Shown one piece after another: positions 15,615-27,128 of a DNA stretch of 64,000 nucleotides (its first letter is position 1; each line of letters opens with the position of its first letter). The notes under the pieces are model-generated. The model was not told the DNA's origin. It saw only the letters and a list, made by a program, of their open reading frames with translations, and made no database searches. Position numbers and translations under genes: made by a program. This stretch comes from Panorpa germanica (taxonomy: Eukaryota > Arthropoda > Insecta > Mecoptera > Panorpidae), in NCBI GenBank assembly GCA_963678705.1, contig OY783216.1:10044001-10108000 (forward strand), written 5' to 3'.

Positions 15615-16545
15615 AGGAAATGATTTCGATTTGGTTTCCTATAAACAGTTTGGTCATGTGAAAGTTTCATATTACTTGAATCTGTGCTTGTACATACACG
15701 AAATGTATGGACTGCAAAACAGACTCGAGTAATATTCCACTTTAATATGAACAAACTGTTTGATCGGAATCAGAATCTTTTCGTGTAAAATTCTTTTAAG
15801 AGTAAATACTTACCATTGTTTTATTTTTCAGGAGTGATGCTTAATCAACACAGTAGTGGCGGAAGAAACAGCGGTCTTGAAGTTCAAGAAAAGAGGACTT
15901 ATAGGAAAACTTATAGGTAAGACTTATAGGAAATGATTTCGATTTTGTTTCCTATAAACAGTTTGGGCATATGAAAGTAGCATATTACTTGAAGCAGTGC
16001 AATGTACATACATGAAATGTGTGACTGTAAAACTGATTCAAGTAATATTCTACTCTTGTATGAACAAACTATTTGTCGGAATAAGAATCGTATTGTATAA
16101 AATCTTTTTAACAGCAAATACTTACGAAGGTTTTATTTTTTTAGGAGTGAAGAATAATCCACACAACTAGTAGTGGCGGAAGAAACAACGGTCTTGCAGT
16201 TCAAGAAAAGAGGACTTATAGGAAAACTTATAGGTAAGACTTATAGGAAATGATTTTAATATTGTTTTCTATAAATAGTTTGCTCAGATGAAAGTAGTAT
16301 ATTACTTGAAGCAGTGCTTGTACATACACAAAATGTATGGACTGCAAAACTGACTCGAGTAATATTCCACTTTAATATGAACAAACTGTTTATCAGAATC
16401 GTATTGTGTGAAACCCTTATAAGAGTAAATACTTACGATACTTTTATTTTTTAGGAGTGCAGCTTAATCAACACAACTAGAAGCGGTGACATGAAGCAAC
16501 GGTCTTGGAGTTCAAGAAAAAACAACAGGAAATACTTATAGGCAA
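15615..16545 (+). repeat. Three tandem ~315-bp hairpin repeats copied from the adjacent gene's last exon
   Basis: Units start at 15615, 15928 and 16245 (AGGAAATGATTT). Each contains three parts. The first is a ~42-bp imperfect inverted repeat pair, AAACAGTTTGNTCAT...ATGAACAAACTGTTT, spaced by a ~50-bp loop. The second is a polypyrimidine tract ending TTTCAG or TTTTAG. The third is a segment like GAGTGCAGCTTAATCAACAC. That last segment and its acceptor are homologous, in opposite orientation, to the final exon of the minus-strand gene at 17059-18545. The third unit is the closest copy and still reads through most of the exon, while the first two have early stops. The units and the parental exon face each other across a ~510-bp spacer, making a larger inverted repeat. 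Confidence 0.8.
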
Positions 16546-17058
16546 TGAATTGTATTATATTAATTTATTGTAAAAAATAAAGACATGAAAATAAAGAAAA
16601 CATTTGAAATAAATTTTATATCTTTTATTTAACAAAATGTACTATGGTAGATTGATACAAGTTCTTACTAATTCTATTCTAGTATGTTATACTCTGATAC
16701 AAACTATCTAATTCTAGTATGTACTCTGATACAAAGTATCCAACAAGCTTGTTAAATTTAAGAAGTACGTTTTTTAAAAACGTTTGTGTGTGGACCCGCC
16801 CACGTCGTAATCGTCCACGCCCTTACTCTTATACTTAGGTATATCAAGTGCGAGACATACAACGACTTCGAGTTTTAACAAAACTTTATACTGCCATCTA
16901 TGATGAATAAAAGTAAACTACACATTGTAATAATACACATTGTAATTCTTTTTATAATTTTTATTTTACTTTAAATTATAACTCTTTATATATTACAACT
17001 TATTCAGAACAATAAAATACGATACATTTACTACATATTATTTATTTATTTCAATTTT

Positions 17059-18545
17059 TTAGTAACAGTATAAGTTTCTTCTATTGTTTTTTCTTGAACT
17101 CCAAGACCGTTGCTTCATGTCGCCGCTTCTAGTTGTGTTGATTAAGCTGCACTCCTGAAAAATAAAACTATCGTAAGTATTTACTCTTAAAAGAATTTTA
17201 CACGATACAATTCTGATAAACAGTTTGTTCATATTAAAGTGGAATATTACTCGAGTCAGTTTTGCAGTCCATACATTTCGTGTATGTACATTGCACTGCT
17301 TCAAGTAATATACTACTTTCATCTGAGCAAACTATTTATCGAGTCTGTTTTACAGCCACACATTTCATGTATGTACGAACACAGATTCAAGTAATATGCT
17401 ACTTTTATATGACCAAACTATTTATAAGATTTATTTCCTAAAAGTTTTTTTTATTTAACATAAAATCTTGCACTTCCTAAATTTTTAATATTACGTGAAC
17501 CTAGTAGTACGTAAAAAAAAACGATTTTGTAGATTATAACTATTTATGTATTACAACTTATTCAGACCAATAAAATACTATATATTTAATAAAAAAAATT
17601 TCTCTTATTTCAAGTTTTTTCATTTTTAAATCATTTTTAATTTCGGTTTAAATCATTTCTTTTAAGTTCTACATATTTTAAGCAAACAATTTGTATCTTA
17701 TTCAGAAAATGAACTGCACATTTAATAAATACGATCTGCTTCTTTTCATTTTTTAAAAGAACAGCTCGTTTTTATTATATTTTTATATTATTTTCCTTAA
17801 TAAGATACATATTATTTTGTTTATGATATATGGAATTTAAAAGAAACCATTTAAACTTAATTAAACACCTGATTAATGAGCATAAAGAGAACTATTTTTA
17901 ACTAACATCGTAGAGGATAGCACTGATATTTTAGTGTTTACTAAATGTCGAAGTTTAAAAGTTTTATTATTATAAATTTTTGCAAAAAAAATTAAGATAC
18001 GTAAAACTTTTAAACTTAGACTTTCACAAAAAAAAATATTTTACTCACTGCATGTATCAAGTCCGGGTGCGTTGGAGCTCTGCAAAGCTGCGGAGTTCTT
18101 TCTATTCCATTGTTGTAAGGAAGACGTATTCTAGTTCGAGCAGAAACTGAAAAAAAAACATTAAACATTATAAAAGTTGCATATGATTTACAAATTTAAC
18201 GCAAACTCTCTTAAGAAGTTATGCCACTACAGAACAAGATAAAATAAGTGAATTTGGGAATTTCTTTCAATGAAATAATAAAATAAATCAAAATGTTATT
18301 TATTGGTTTATACCACTTAACCCATACAATTATGTTGAAAATATATTTGACTTACCTTCTATTGTCGATAAAAATATCTTCTGCAGATCCGCTGTTCATA
18401 TTTCACCAGAACAAGAACAATTATTTATCACATAAAGTCCCTTAGGTCGTATTGAAAATCACTAAAAGCAATAAAAAAATATATATAAGTTTATAAGCAC
18501 ATAAACTCTAATTAAAATGATAAGATAATTACCTAGGGTAGACAT
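17059..18545 (-). CDS. Small four-exon protein gene, 80 aa, family not recognised
   Basis: Exons on the minus strand: 18545-18533, 18391-18356, 18146-18049, 17154-17059. They total 243 nt including the stop, with all three junctions in phase and donors GTAATT, GTAAGT and GTGAGT. The protein begins MSTLADLQKIFLSTIEVSAR, continues RTRIRLPYNNGIERTPQLCR, and ends in a basic tail (QRSWSSRKNNRRNLYCY). It has no signal peptide or membrane helix. Overlapping AATAAA signals lie just past the stop (17041-17050 on this strand). The 5' leader contains a short upstream ORF. It is divergent from the sphingomyelinase gene about 0.9 kb away. I do not recognise it. The case for coding is the consistent phase, the splice consensus and the poly(A) signal; none of the exons is long enough to stand out alone. 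The last intron and exon were duplicated into the array at 15615-16545. Confidence 0.6.
17155..17440 (-). repeat. Parental-side hairpin units in the last intron of the small gene
   Basis: Reverse-complement counterpart of the 15615-16545 units. It contains GTTTGTTCATATTAAAGTGG, TACATTTCGTGTATGTACA, and a second partial hairpin up to TTTATATGACCAAACTATTT near 17432. Identity to the third forward unit is high by eye. Together with the forward units it could form a dsRNA stem hundreds of bases long. Confidence 0.75.
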
Positions 18546-19439
18546 GACAACCACACTTTGAAGTTCTCAGCAGTTCACAACTCTCAGAAACTACTGGTAC
18601 ATCGTGGTCCCTTGAAGGAAATGCAAAAATATGTAAATAATGAAATTTTATTAATATTATGTATTTAGATTTTATTCTAGGTTAGAACATTATGAAATAT
18701 GCTGCAATAGTTTCAGTATTTAGTATTTGTTAACATCTTGAAAAATTTGAGGTTATGTATAATTTACAACTTCAATAAAATTTAAAAAAATCGTACCTGC
18801 TTTAACACTGCTTAAGTAAATAGCATTTCCGTATGTTTATAGCACTTAAAGATTAGTTTTAAATATCACTTCTATGATTTATAACTTAATTATTAATAAA
18901 ACACTTCTAGCTCAAACACATCTGTCAAACTAACAAAATGGAGGCAAATTACCAAAGACACAAACCAAAAATATCGGTTCCTACAGTAGATAAAACTTAA
19001 AATATATCAAACAGATGGCACATTATTTTATATTATTGGTGGCAATTTACCCAAGACACAAACCAAAAAATATTGATTCTTACCAATTCTACATTTTAGT
19101 ATATGATATTAGATAAGCATACAACGCCATCTATATTGTGAAACAGGAACTAAGTGTCAAAAGGTCATGATCTTAGATAAAATGTCACTGTCATCTACAT
19201 TATAAAACCTGAATTGAAGTTTGTCTCAATCAAGTTTGTCTCTCAATCATAATCATCTTTGGTCAGCTCCATCAGATCCAATCAGATCTGTCGTGAAGGC
19301 AGGAGAAACTTTAGACAGATCCATCAGGTTATCTTTTTTAAAATTATTTGTTTACGTTATTCATGCTAATATTTTTTAAACAACATTTTAAAATTTACGT
19401 AGTAATTATTCTATTAAGAAAATATTGTTCACATTCATC
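18546..19439. promoter_or_regulatory. Divergent intergenic region with a duplicated ~40-bp block
   Basis: Lies head-to-head between the small minus-strand gene and neutral sphingomyelinase and must hold both promoters. A block containing AAGACACAAACCAAAAA occurs twice, near 18955 and 19054, about 100 bp apart and preceded each time by GGCAA(A/T)TTAC. AGATGGCA at 19014 and GCCATCTA near 19122 are close to the Pho/YY1-type core ATGGC. There is no TATA box that I would trust in this AT-rich background. Confidence 0.35.
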
Positions 19440-21070
19440 ATGGCACTGGAAGTTTGTATATTAACTTTAAATTGTTGGTTAGTTCTAATAATTCAAATAA
19501 GAATATGAAAATGCCAATTTTACACATCTTCACATACTTTAAAATAAACATTATCTTTCAGGGGTATACCATTTATCTCAAAGGATAGAGATTTGCGAAT
19601 GAATGCCATTGCTGATGAGCTGGCAACAGGAAAATATAATATTGTTGCACTACAAGAAGTTTGGTCTACAGAGGATTTTAATTTAATTGCTGAAAAGACA
19701 AAAGCTGTTCTTCCGTATAGTCATTATTTCCATAGGTATGTTTTACTGTTTAATAGTAGCACAATAAACTTATGTTCATTATTTACTATGCCCTATATTT
19801 CTTGCAAAACAAATCCAATATAACTTTCGTCATTTTTGTAGTGGCGTTGCTGGTTCAGGAATTTGCATTCTTTCAGCGTTTGTAATAGTAGAAACGTTTT
19901 TCCATGCTTGGCCACTAAATGGGTATATTCATAGAATACAACATGGGGATTGGTTTGGTGGAAAAGGTGTAGGATTATGTAAATTAAAAACTAATAATGG
20001 ATTAACAATAAACTTTTATTCTGCTCATGTAAGTTACGTCAGTAAAGTAGTTAAATGTTATGCTTACACCTACTTACATTGCTCTTTTTTAGTTGGTCGC
20101 TGAATACGATCGTACCTGTGATGATTACATGGCTCATAGAGTGTTACAAGCTCTGGATACATCCCAATTTATATCCCTTACTTCAACCACTGGCGATTTG
20201 AGCATCCTCGCAGGTGATTTGAACACTGAACCAGGAGATCTTCCATACAAGTAACTTTAGATTTAACATAAAACCTTCATCTGTTGAAAAAATATGTATG
20301 TTGTATCAATGTTTTGTAGATTAATGTTGCAAAGCACCCAATATGTGGACTCGTATTTAGAAAATGCTAAAAACGATGGAAACAAAGATAAACTTAAAGG
20401 TACAAATGAAGATAAAAGAAATAGCTACACAACAGCTAAAACAGCTGAATTAACACCTGGAGGAAAACGAATAGATTATATTTTGTATAAAGGAAATCCT
20501 GGAAAAACGGTATTAAATAGTTATTTAACAGGATTATTTTTAACTGAAGCAATACGTAATTATTTTTATAAATTAAATTAGGAGGCAAGAGTCACTTCGT
20601 ATTCGCATCCTCTCGCAGACAAGGTCCCCGGATATAACTTCAGCTACTCAGACCACGAAGCAGTCGTTGCAACACTTAAAGTTACGACAGGAATTACAAT
20701 TTTGAAGGATAATCCTGAAAGTACTGAGTTCAATTTTCTAAGAAAACGTCGTTATATTGAAACGTTAAATGAATGTATTAAAACCTGTGAAACAGCATAT
20801 GATAAATTGTATGAGCACCGCAGATCTTATTATATTTGGGCAATAACTAGTTTAGTGTTATTATTCAGTGTATTTAAGATGAGCGATTCGGTGTTTTCAT
20901 TTGTTTCTGGTTTTATGTTATTACTGCAAATATGTTTAACAGTAGTAGTAGCGTTTGGATTTCTAATGGCCACACTTTGGAATCAAATTGAAAGAAATAG
21001 TTTATATGCAGGTAAATTAGGAATGGAAATTCAGTTAAATGCAATTATAAATGAGGCACAAATTGCTTAA
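19440..21070 (+). CDS. Neutral sphingomyelinase (SMPD2 type)
   Basis: Mg-dependent phosphodiesterase that hydrolyses sphingomyelin to ceramide and phosphocholine at membranes. Six exons: 19440-19477, 19562-19735, 19842-20028, 20093-20250, 20320-20509, 20582-21070, giving 411 aa against 423 in human SMPD2. The DNase I-like fold motifs are in order: LNCWGIPF, LQEVWS (metal-binding Glu), SGVAGSGICILS, GDWFGGKGVGL, LAGDLNTEPGDLP, KRIDYILYKG and YSDHEAVVATL (catalytic Asp-His). The C-terminal exon adds a ~120-residue tail with two hydrophobic helices (IWAITSLVLLFSVF and SFVSGFMLLLQICLTVVVAF) that anchor this subfamily in the membrane. All catalytic residues that I can check are present. Confidence 0.93.
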
Positions 21071-21634
21071 TTAAATTAGTTAATTATTCAGTTGATAGTT
21101 TCCTTAGTAGCTCTTGAGTATATATGTATTTTATATATTATACAGTTTATAGAATAAGTATTTATATAAATAATTTAAGAAAATCAAAATATTATAAATG
21201 TAGGTTTTAAGTAATTTTATAAAAAGGTATCACAGCGGATTATAGTTATTTGAATTATTAAATTTGTAATGAAATTGCTCATTTCATAATTGCTCAAATT
21301 GTCTTGAAATAAATTTTTTATTCAATGAAAAATGTAAGTCATAGAATTTACTACTTCCAAGTATTGCTCAACTTATTTTAATAGCAGCAAATTCTCTTAA
21401 AATCTATTTTATTTCAGTTACAAAATATTTTCCCAAATTTTAGTGTATATTTAAATGTTATTTTACTTATAAAATATTATAATACATTCAAATTTATAAA
21501 GTGAATTATTTATTATTAATAATGAATACATTCCACAAATCTATATTATTTCAATTGAAATTTATTTGTTTACAAATATTTAATAAAGAAAAATTTACAA
21601 AATGTCAATGGAATTTTTAAACAACAATTTCTTA
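21071..21634. other. Convergent intergenic region, 3' UTRs only
   Basis: AT-rich, between the stops of sphingomyelinase (+) and ZFAND1 (-). It contains several AATAAA/ATTTAT runs suitable as poly(A) signals for both strands. No other feature seen. Confidence 0.5.
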
Positions 21635-22754
21635 TTATACATAAGTATTAAAGTGTTTCAAGTAAATGTTTTGCAAATTTAAGTCGTTGACACTAATGTA
21701 TTCCAAAATAACAGTGTCACCATCATAAACAATTTCTTGTTGGCATAAATCTTTTAAGCTTGTTCCCATTTCTTTATGAACAATAGCCCCTGTTCCATGT
21801 TTGAATAAACGAAGCTTGTTTGCATCAGCTTTATTATTGTTATTGGAAACTTTACAAATTGATGAAATGCTATCAATAACTTTTCCCAAAGTCCATTGTT
21901 TCGATATGTATATAGCTTGAGATTTTATGATAATATTCGGATAGCAATTTTGCAAAGCAAAAGCAGCTTCTTCTTGTGATGCTGCGACTGGTTTAGGATC
22001 AGAATCGGTTGGTAAATAAACTAAACAGTAAACTCTGTCAGCAACTGGGATGGATTCCAGACCTTTGGCTTTGCCTTTGAGCAGCATCTTACTTAGTTTA
22101 GATGCAGTTTTGCTATTTCTCGGATTCCTTTTAGCTTTCTCAATGTTCGCTGCAATCTATAACAAAAGTATACACATGTTATTTACTGTACAAGCAATAA
22201 TGCGTATATTTAATTTAAGGTAAACATACTTCCTGATCAACAGTTTTCTTAGCTTCATTAAATTGTTTTTGTGGGGCATTCAAACGAATTTTCTGTTGCT
22301 GTATTTCTTCTTCAGAAATCTCACATTGTCTGCAAACAAAAAGGAAAAGTTATGCATTTATTCTAAACAAAATCACTAATGATTAAATTAGTCAATCTTA
22401 CTTATGATAGCGGTGTGATATACAAAAGTGCTTTCCACACTTAATGCATGGAAAATAATGTAGAGTTGACACAGCACATTTTTCAAAAGAACATTTGTAT
22501 ATTTTATCTAGACTTTTTCCAGGCAATTCCTAAAGTATAAATTTATTTGATAAATTATGTTATGGGTAGCTATATAAAAGACTGTCACACTTGGTACCTA
22601 CCGTTAATATATTATCAGAGTTTCCACAATGTACTGCATGTTCCATAAAACATTCCTTGCAAAATGTTTTTCCGCACTCACATAATATAGGCAAATAGTC
22701 GAGGGTATTACAATCTTTGGTATTACAATTCTTACCCAAATCGGGAAACTCCAT
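21635..22754 (-). CDS. ZFAND1: AN1-type zinc finger protein 1 (ZFAND1)
   Basis: Four exons: 22754-22602, 22529-22402, 22329-22230, 22156-21635, in total 903 nt, or 300 aa. Two AN1 zinc fingers occupy the first ~100 residues. The first has [18 protein letters not shown] then CFMEHAVHC. The second has [16 protein letters not shown] and [13 protein letters not shown] charged linker and a ubiquitin-like C-terminal domain follow (from about [20 protein letters not shown]). In human cells ZFAND1 recruits p97/VCP and the 26S proteasome to arsenite-induced stress granules; the same role here is inference from family. Its ATG lies only 26 nt beyond the ANAPC13 stop on the same strand. Confidence 0.92.
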
Positions 22755-22780
22755 TTTAATATATTTATTTACTTCTCGTG

Positions 22781-23096
22781 TTATTGTTGTTGATTGGTAA
22801 TATGCAACTCACCGAAACAAGCAAGTGCCAAATCAGTCCACTTTTGTTCTTGCTCTTTCAAAGTTAAGGGTGACTCACCAGTATCGGCCTCGGGATCTGG
22901 CAATTCATTCGCTGGTACCTTAACATATTTAGTAAATAATTTTCTTTGTTCTATATTAATGTATTGGAATATCCATATGCTAACGTATATAACTAAAAAT
23001 AACCACCTGAATATCTTCGTATGGAAGTTTATCAAATCGCCAGGAATCGTCAACAATATCTAAAAATCTACCTTCTGATTGACATAAGCTGTCCAT
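22781..23096 (-). CDS. ANAPC13: Anaphase-promoting complex subunit 13 (ANAPC13)
   Basis: Two exons, 23096-23007 and 22918-22781, encode 75 aa (human 74 aa). Diagnostic segments are DGRILD-like [13 protein letters not shown], then [19 protein letters not shown] and [14 protein letters not shown]. It is a small structural subunit of the APC/C ubiquitin ligase that helps hold the TPR subunits. After the conserved part the frame runs on as [12 protein letters not shown] to a TAA. A perfect donor-like GTGAGT lies in that tail (22809-22814, reading GGTGAGTTG on the minus strand), so an alternatively spliced form is conceivable. A potential AATAAA lies right after the stop, inside the 26-nt gap to ZFAND1. 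Confidence 0.92.
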
Positions 23097-23468
23097 ATTC
23101 AAGTTTACTGCCGAAATAAAAAAAATCTTATGATAATATGAATATGTATTATTTTTTATACGTGAATTGAAGTAAATCAGTAAACATAGAAATAAAATGT
23201 AAATAACAAAGATTAATCTGTCAAAAATACTTCATCTGAACGCAGTGCTACCATCATAGATAGTGAATTTTTATGTCGCAAGCTGCGAAAGCATCATCCT
23301 CCTAGCTTTGATTTCCTCACTTCATGACTTTAAACTGCTTTAAACATACAACTTAACACATGTGCGTGATTTTATAACCTCATTATTTATTATAAGTCTT
23401 ATTAGTAATTGTCAAAAAAAGCACTTGTTTTTTATTATAAATAAATATAAACCGTACTGATTATAAAA
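23097..23468. promoter_or_regulatory. Bidirectional promoter between ANAPC13 and GRWD1
   Basis: 372 bp separates the two divergent start codons, so both 5' UTRs and core promoters must lie here. No clear TATA box or named operator is visible. The arrangement is inferred only from gene positions. Confidence 0.5.
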
Positions 23469-26061
23469 ATGGATGAAGATATTGAAATGGAAACACAAGA
23501 GGATTCTTCTGAAGAAGAGGATTCTGAGCGTTCGGAGGAATCTGAGAACGAAGGCATGGAAGTGTACCTCCCCGGTAAACCATTGGAGGAAGGAGAACAT
23601 CTAGTTTGTGATCAATCGGCTTATGTTATGCTTCATCAGGCTCAAACCGGAGCACCTTGCTTAAGTTTTGATATTATTAAAGATACATTAGGGGAAAATA
23701 GAGAAACATATCCACTTACTGCTTTTATGGTAGCTGGAACTCAAGCCGCTAAAACTCATGTAAACAGGTATATTATATATTGCCACATTATATCATTGAA
23801 AACTACAGTGTAGTTATAAGTTATATTTTATTTTTCATAGCGTAATTGTAATGAAAATGCAAAACTTACATCGTACAAGTACAGAAGCAGCAGATGACGA
23901 CGAAGATGGTGATGATGAAGAATCTGAAGACGAGGATGAAAGCAAAAAACCTCAAATGTCTTGTGCTGTTATTAAACACCAGGGTTGCATCAATAGAATT
24001 AGAGTTAGTATTTTTTAAATTATATATTTAACCTACGAAAGAGTTTCTTATGCATATTTTGTTCCACACAGTCTACGACATGTAATAACACTGTCCTCGC
24101 CGCTTCTTGGTCTGAGCTGGGTAGAGTAAACATATGGGACTTGTCAAAACAATTGGAAGCTGTAAACGATCCTAACATACTTTCCAACTACACTAAAAAC
24201 AATGCGGGAAATGGAGTTTCTCCTATTTTTACATTTTCTGGACATCAGCAGGAAGGCTATGCTGTAGATTGGTGTCAAACTGCTCCTGGTGTACGTACAT
24301 TTGATAAGATAATTTCTTGTTGTTTATTGAATGTTATCAGACTCTCTGAAGTTGTTTATTTTATCTTAGGTTTTAGCAACTGGAGATTGTAGACGGGATA
24401 TACATATTTGGACACCATCAGAAGGTGGACAATTTAGTGTTGATCAGCGTCCTTTGATTGGACATCAGGCATCTGTAGAAGATATACAATGGTCGCCTAA
24501 TGAGCGAAGTGTTTTAGCGTCTTGTTCTGTTGATAAAACTATTAGAGTTTGGGATACAAGGGCGCCCCCAAGTAAAGCCTGTATGTTGACAACAGAGAAT
24601 GCCCACGAATCTGATATTAATGTTATTAGTTGGAATAAAAACGAACCCTTTATTGCAAGTGGTAAGTATTGTTACAAATTTAAAAGAGTTTAATAAAATT
24701 AAGGAATTTTTGCTAATTACTTTTTGTGTTAAATAAAAAGGTGGCGATGACGGATTTGTTCATATTTGGGATCTTAGACAAATTCAAAATGGTAAAGCTG
24801 TTGCTACATTCAAACATCACACAGAACCCGTAACGACATTAGAGTGGCATCCCAAAGATCCTACCGTATTTGCATCTGGTATGTATATGTACATATTGTT
24901 ATACTCAGAGATGTGCGTTTTTCAAATACATATACTCAAAATGCAAATACAAAATAGTAAATATCTATTTTGTATTTAAATATCTTTTAAGAGTATATAA
25001 TTTTATATTTTATTTGAAAACTTTTACAAACCTATTTCCTATTTGGAAAATACCAAATACTTTTTTCATTTTTGTTAATTCATAGTGTTAATCAGTAAAT
25101 ATTATTTTTTGAATATAAACTTAAAACCCCACCAACATTAGCACCATCTAAGATCTAAAAGTATCTGCACAATTGTCTTAGAATTTTAATAAAGTGATAG
25201 ATGTGCCTATTATTTTATTATCCTTCCTATTATCCCCATCATAAGACATCTGATTTTCGTTTACCTAAATTTGTTTATCATATTTTCTCGTTCATTATTT
25301 GTTTTACTACAAAACAATCATTCCACTACATTCCTTACTGAAATATATATACATAAATACATATTATTTTACCTACTACCCCCACATGCGACATCCAACA
25401 TTTATATATTTTCATTCATAAGTTGACATTATTTAGACATGGGTGTACTAAATGTGTCGTACTTTTAACGTACAGACTAGTGCGACATAAACATGCGACA
25501 CTTATAAAGGCCTTACCTTCCCTATTTTAAAAAATTCTAGGTAATATTTTTATGAATAAAAAATGTCTCAAAACGAAGTCGGTCTTTATCAAAGAGAATT
25601 CTCATAATTATTAAAAAAAATAACATTTATATTAGTAACATAACAAGTATTCTATTTTCTTAAAAGTATTTTTAAAATATGTATTTTGTATTTAAATACT
25701 AACATGAAATTTATTTTTTATTTTGTATTTGAAATAGGAAAATAATGAGGTATTTGCATTTTGTATTTAAATGCTTTTGAAAAGCATTTGTGCACATCAC
25801 TGAATATACTAATTGTTCTTATAAAAATTTATTTATTTTATTTGTTTAGGTGGAGCGGATAATCAAATTGCATTGTGGGACTTATCAGTAGAAAAGGATT
25901 CAGAAGGAACTGATGATATAGCAGAATTACCTCCACAACTTTTATTTATTCATCAAGGTCAAACTGATATTAAAGAATTGCATTGGCATCCCCAGCTTAA
26001 TGGTGTTATACTGTCAACTGCTCACAGTGGATTCAATATCTTTAGGACAATTAGTGTTTAA
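23469..26061 (+). CDS. GRWD1: Glutamate-rich WD repeat-containing protein 1 (GRWD1)
   Basis: Nuclear/nucleolar WD40 histone-binding protein involved in ribosome biogenesis and chromatin (Drosophila l(2)09851 type). Six exons: 23469-23767, 23841-24003, 24072-24290, 24370-24661, 24741-24878, 25850-26061. They total 1323 nt, or 440 aa (human 446). The N terminus is strongly acidic ([20 protein letters not shown]), followed by the CAF1C/histone-binding segment ([13 protein letters not shown]), a second acidic run ([18 protein letters not shown]), and a beta-propeller with clear WD repeats: [36 protein letters not shown] and NQIALWDLS. Intron 5 is long because it carries a hAT-type MITE. Confidence 0.95.
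24906..25802. mobile_element. hAT-type MITE in GRWD1 intron 5 (family E)
   Basis: 897 bp with short terminal inverted repeats CAGAGATGTGC and GCACATCACTG. Flanking octamers GTTATACT and AATATACT agree at 6 of 8 positions, as expected for an old 8-bp hAT target-site duplication. The subterminal regions are mutually inverted A/T-rich blocks rich in TTTGTATTTAAAT. It has no transposase ORF. Confidence 0.8.
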
Positions 26062-26872
26062 AATATCGTTTGATGTAGATTACATATATACATTTAAAAG
26101 TGTTAAGGAGAGATTTACTTGTTGTCACGAGGGATTTTCTTAAATTTTTAATAAATATTTTATTTAATATTATAATGACCCAGGTGTATGTTTATGATCT
26201 TATATTCTTATATGTTTGGTAGTGAATTTTGAAAATTGCGTATTTCGTAGAGAAAAAAATTCTAAGACTTGGCGTCCCCGGATTTTTCCCTGAATTTCCT
26301 GGAAACCCGTAATTTTGGAAAAACTGGAAAAAAAGTGAGCCCTCTTTTGCTGTATTAGTTTCAATTCGTAAAAGATAGAAAGTTGAAATTTTGCATGTGT
26401 ATTAAGGTATTCAATGCTGACATTTCTCAAAAATTAAAAAAGAGGGGGTTGAAGAAATTCGGGGGCCCGGTAGGGAACTTTGGAGAAAGTTCATATTCTG
26501 GATTGTAGAATAATTAAGATAAATTTAAATTTATATCGCATTATTAAATGTTTTTGATAATAATTGTGTGTTCATATATATCCATAGCTTTAGGTAATGA
26601 TTCAAAAGGAATAGAGTATATAGAAGATTTGGAATTTCTAGTTATATTACTAGTATCTTTATTTATTTTATACCATTATAATATTGAAAATATTGTTTTT
26701 ATATAATATATATATATCGAGTATATTGTATCGTAATAATAGTAGTCTAAATTAGAACAGTAGTTAATGGTAGTTAAAATTAAATAAGTTCCACTGAATA
26801 ATAAATACTATTATTTATTTTAAAGAGAACCATAGAAATACAAGAACAAATACAATATATTATATATGTTAT

Positions 26873-27001
26873 TCATCTTTTATTAAAGTTAAAATTTTCA
26901 ACTGCAGATCGAATAGTTAATCCTTCTAGTTTTTTGTATATAAGACCACAACAAAAGTCTAGCTCAGATGTTGGTTGTTTAACATCTTGGACAACTCCAG
27001 G
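26873..27001 (-). pseudogene. Unassigned coding-like fragment, 42 codons
   Basis: Open between TAA (27004-27002) and TGA (26875-26873) on the minus strand, with no ATG. It contains QPTSELDFCCGLIYKKLEGL followed by TIRSAVENF. The composition looks like a soluble protein's C terminus, not random AT-rich translation. No convincing acceptor lies upstream. It could be a lone terminal exon or a relic; function unknown. Confidence 0.25.
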
Positions 27002-27128
27002 TTATTTATTTTTCACAAAAGAAACAAAAACGCTTGCATTGAACTAAATTAATTATATATTGTTTATACGTTATCACTTACAATTAATACTTCTAGGAAC
27101 TAAGCTAGACAAACAATTCAAATCAAAT

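Noticed and set aside
18052..18600. A non-coding spliced RNA on the minus strand
   Set aside because: First considered because single exons had stops in two frames; using the acceptor at 18391 restores one continuous frame, so a coding gene is preferred.
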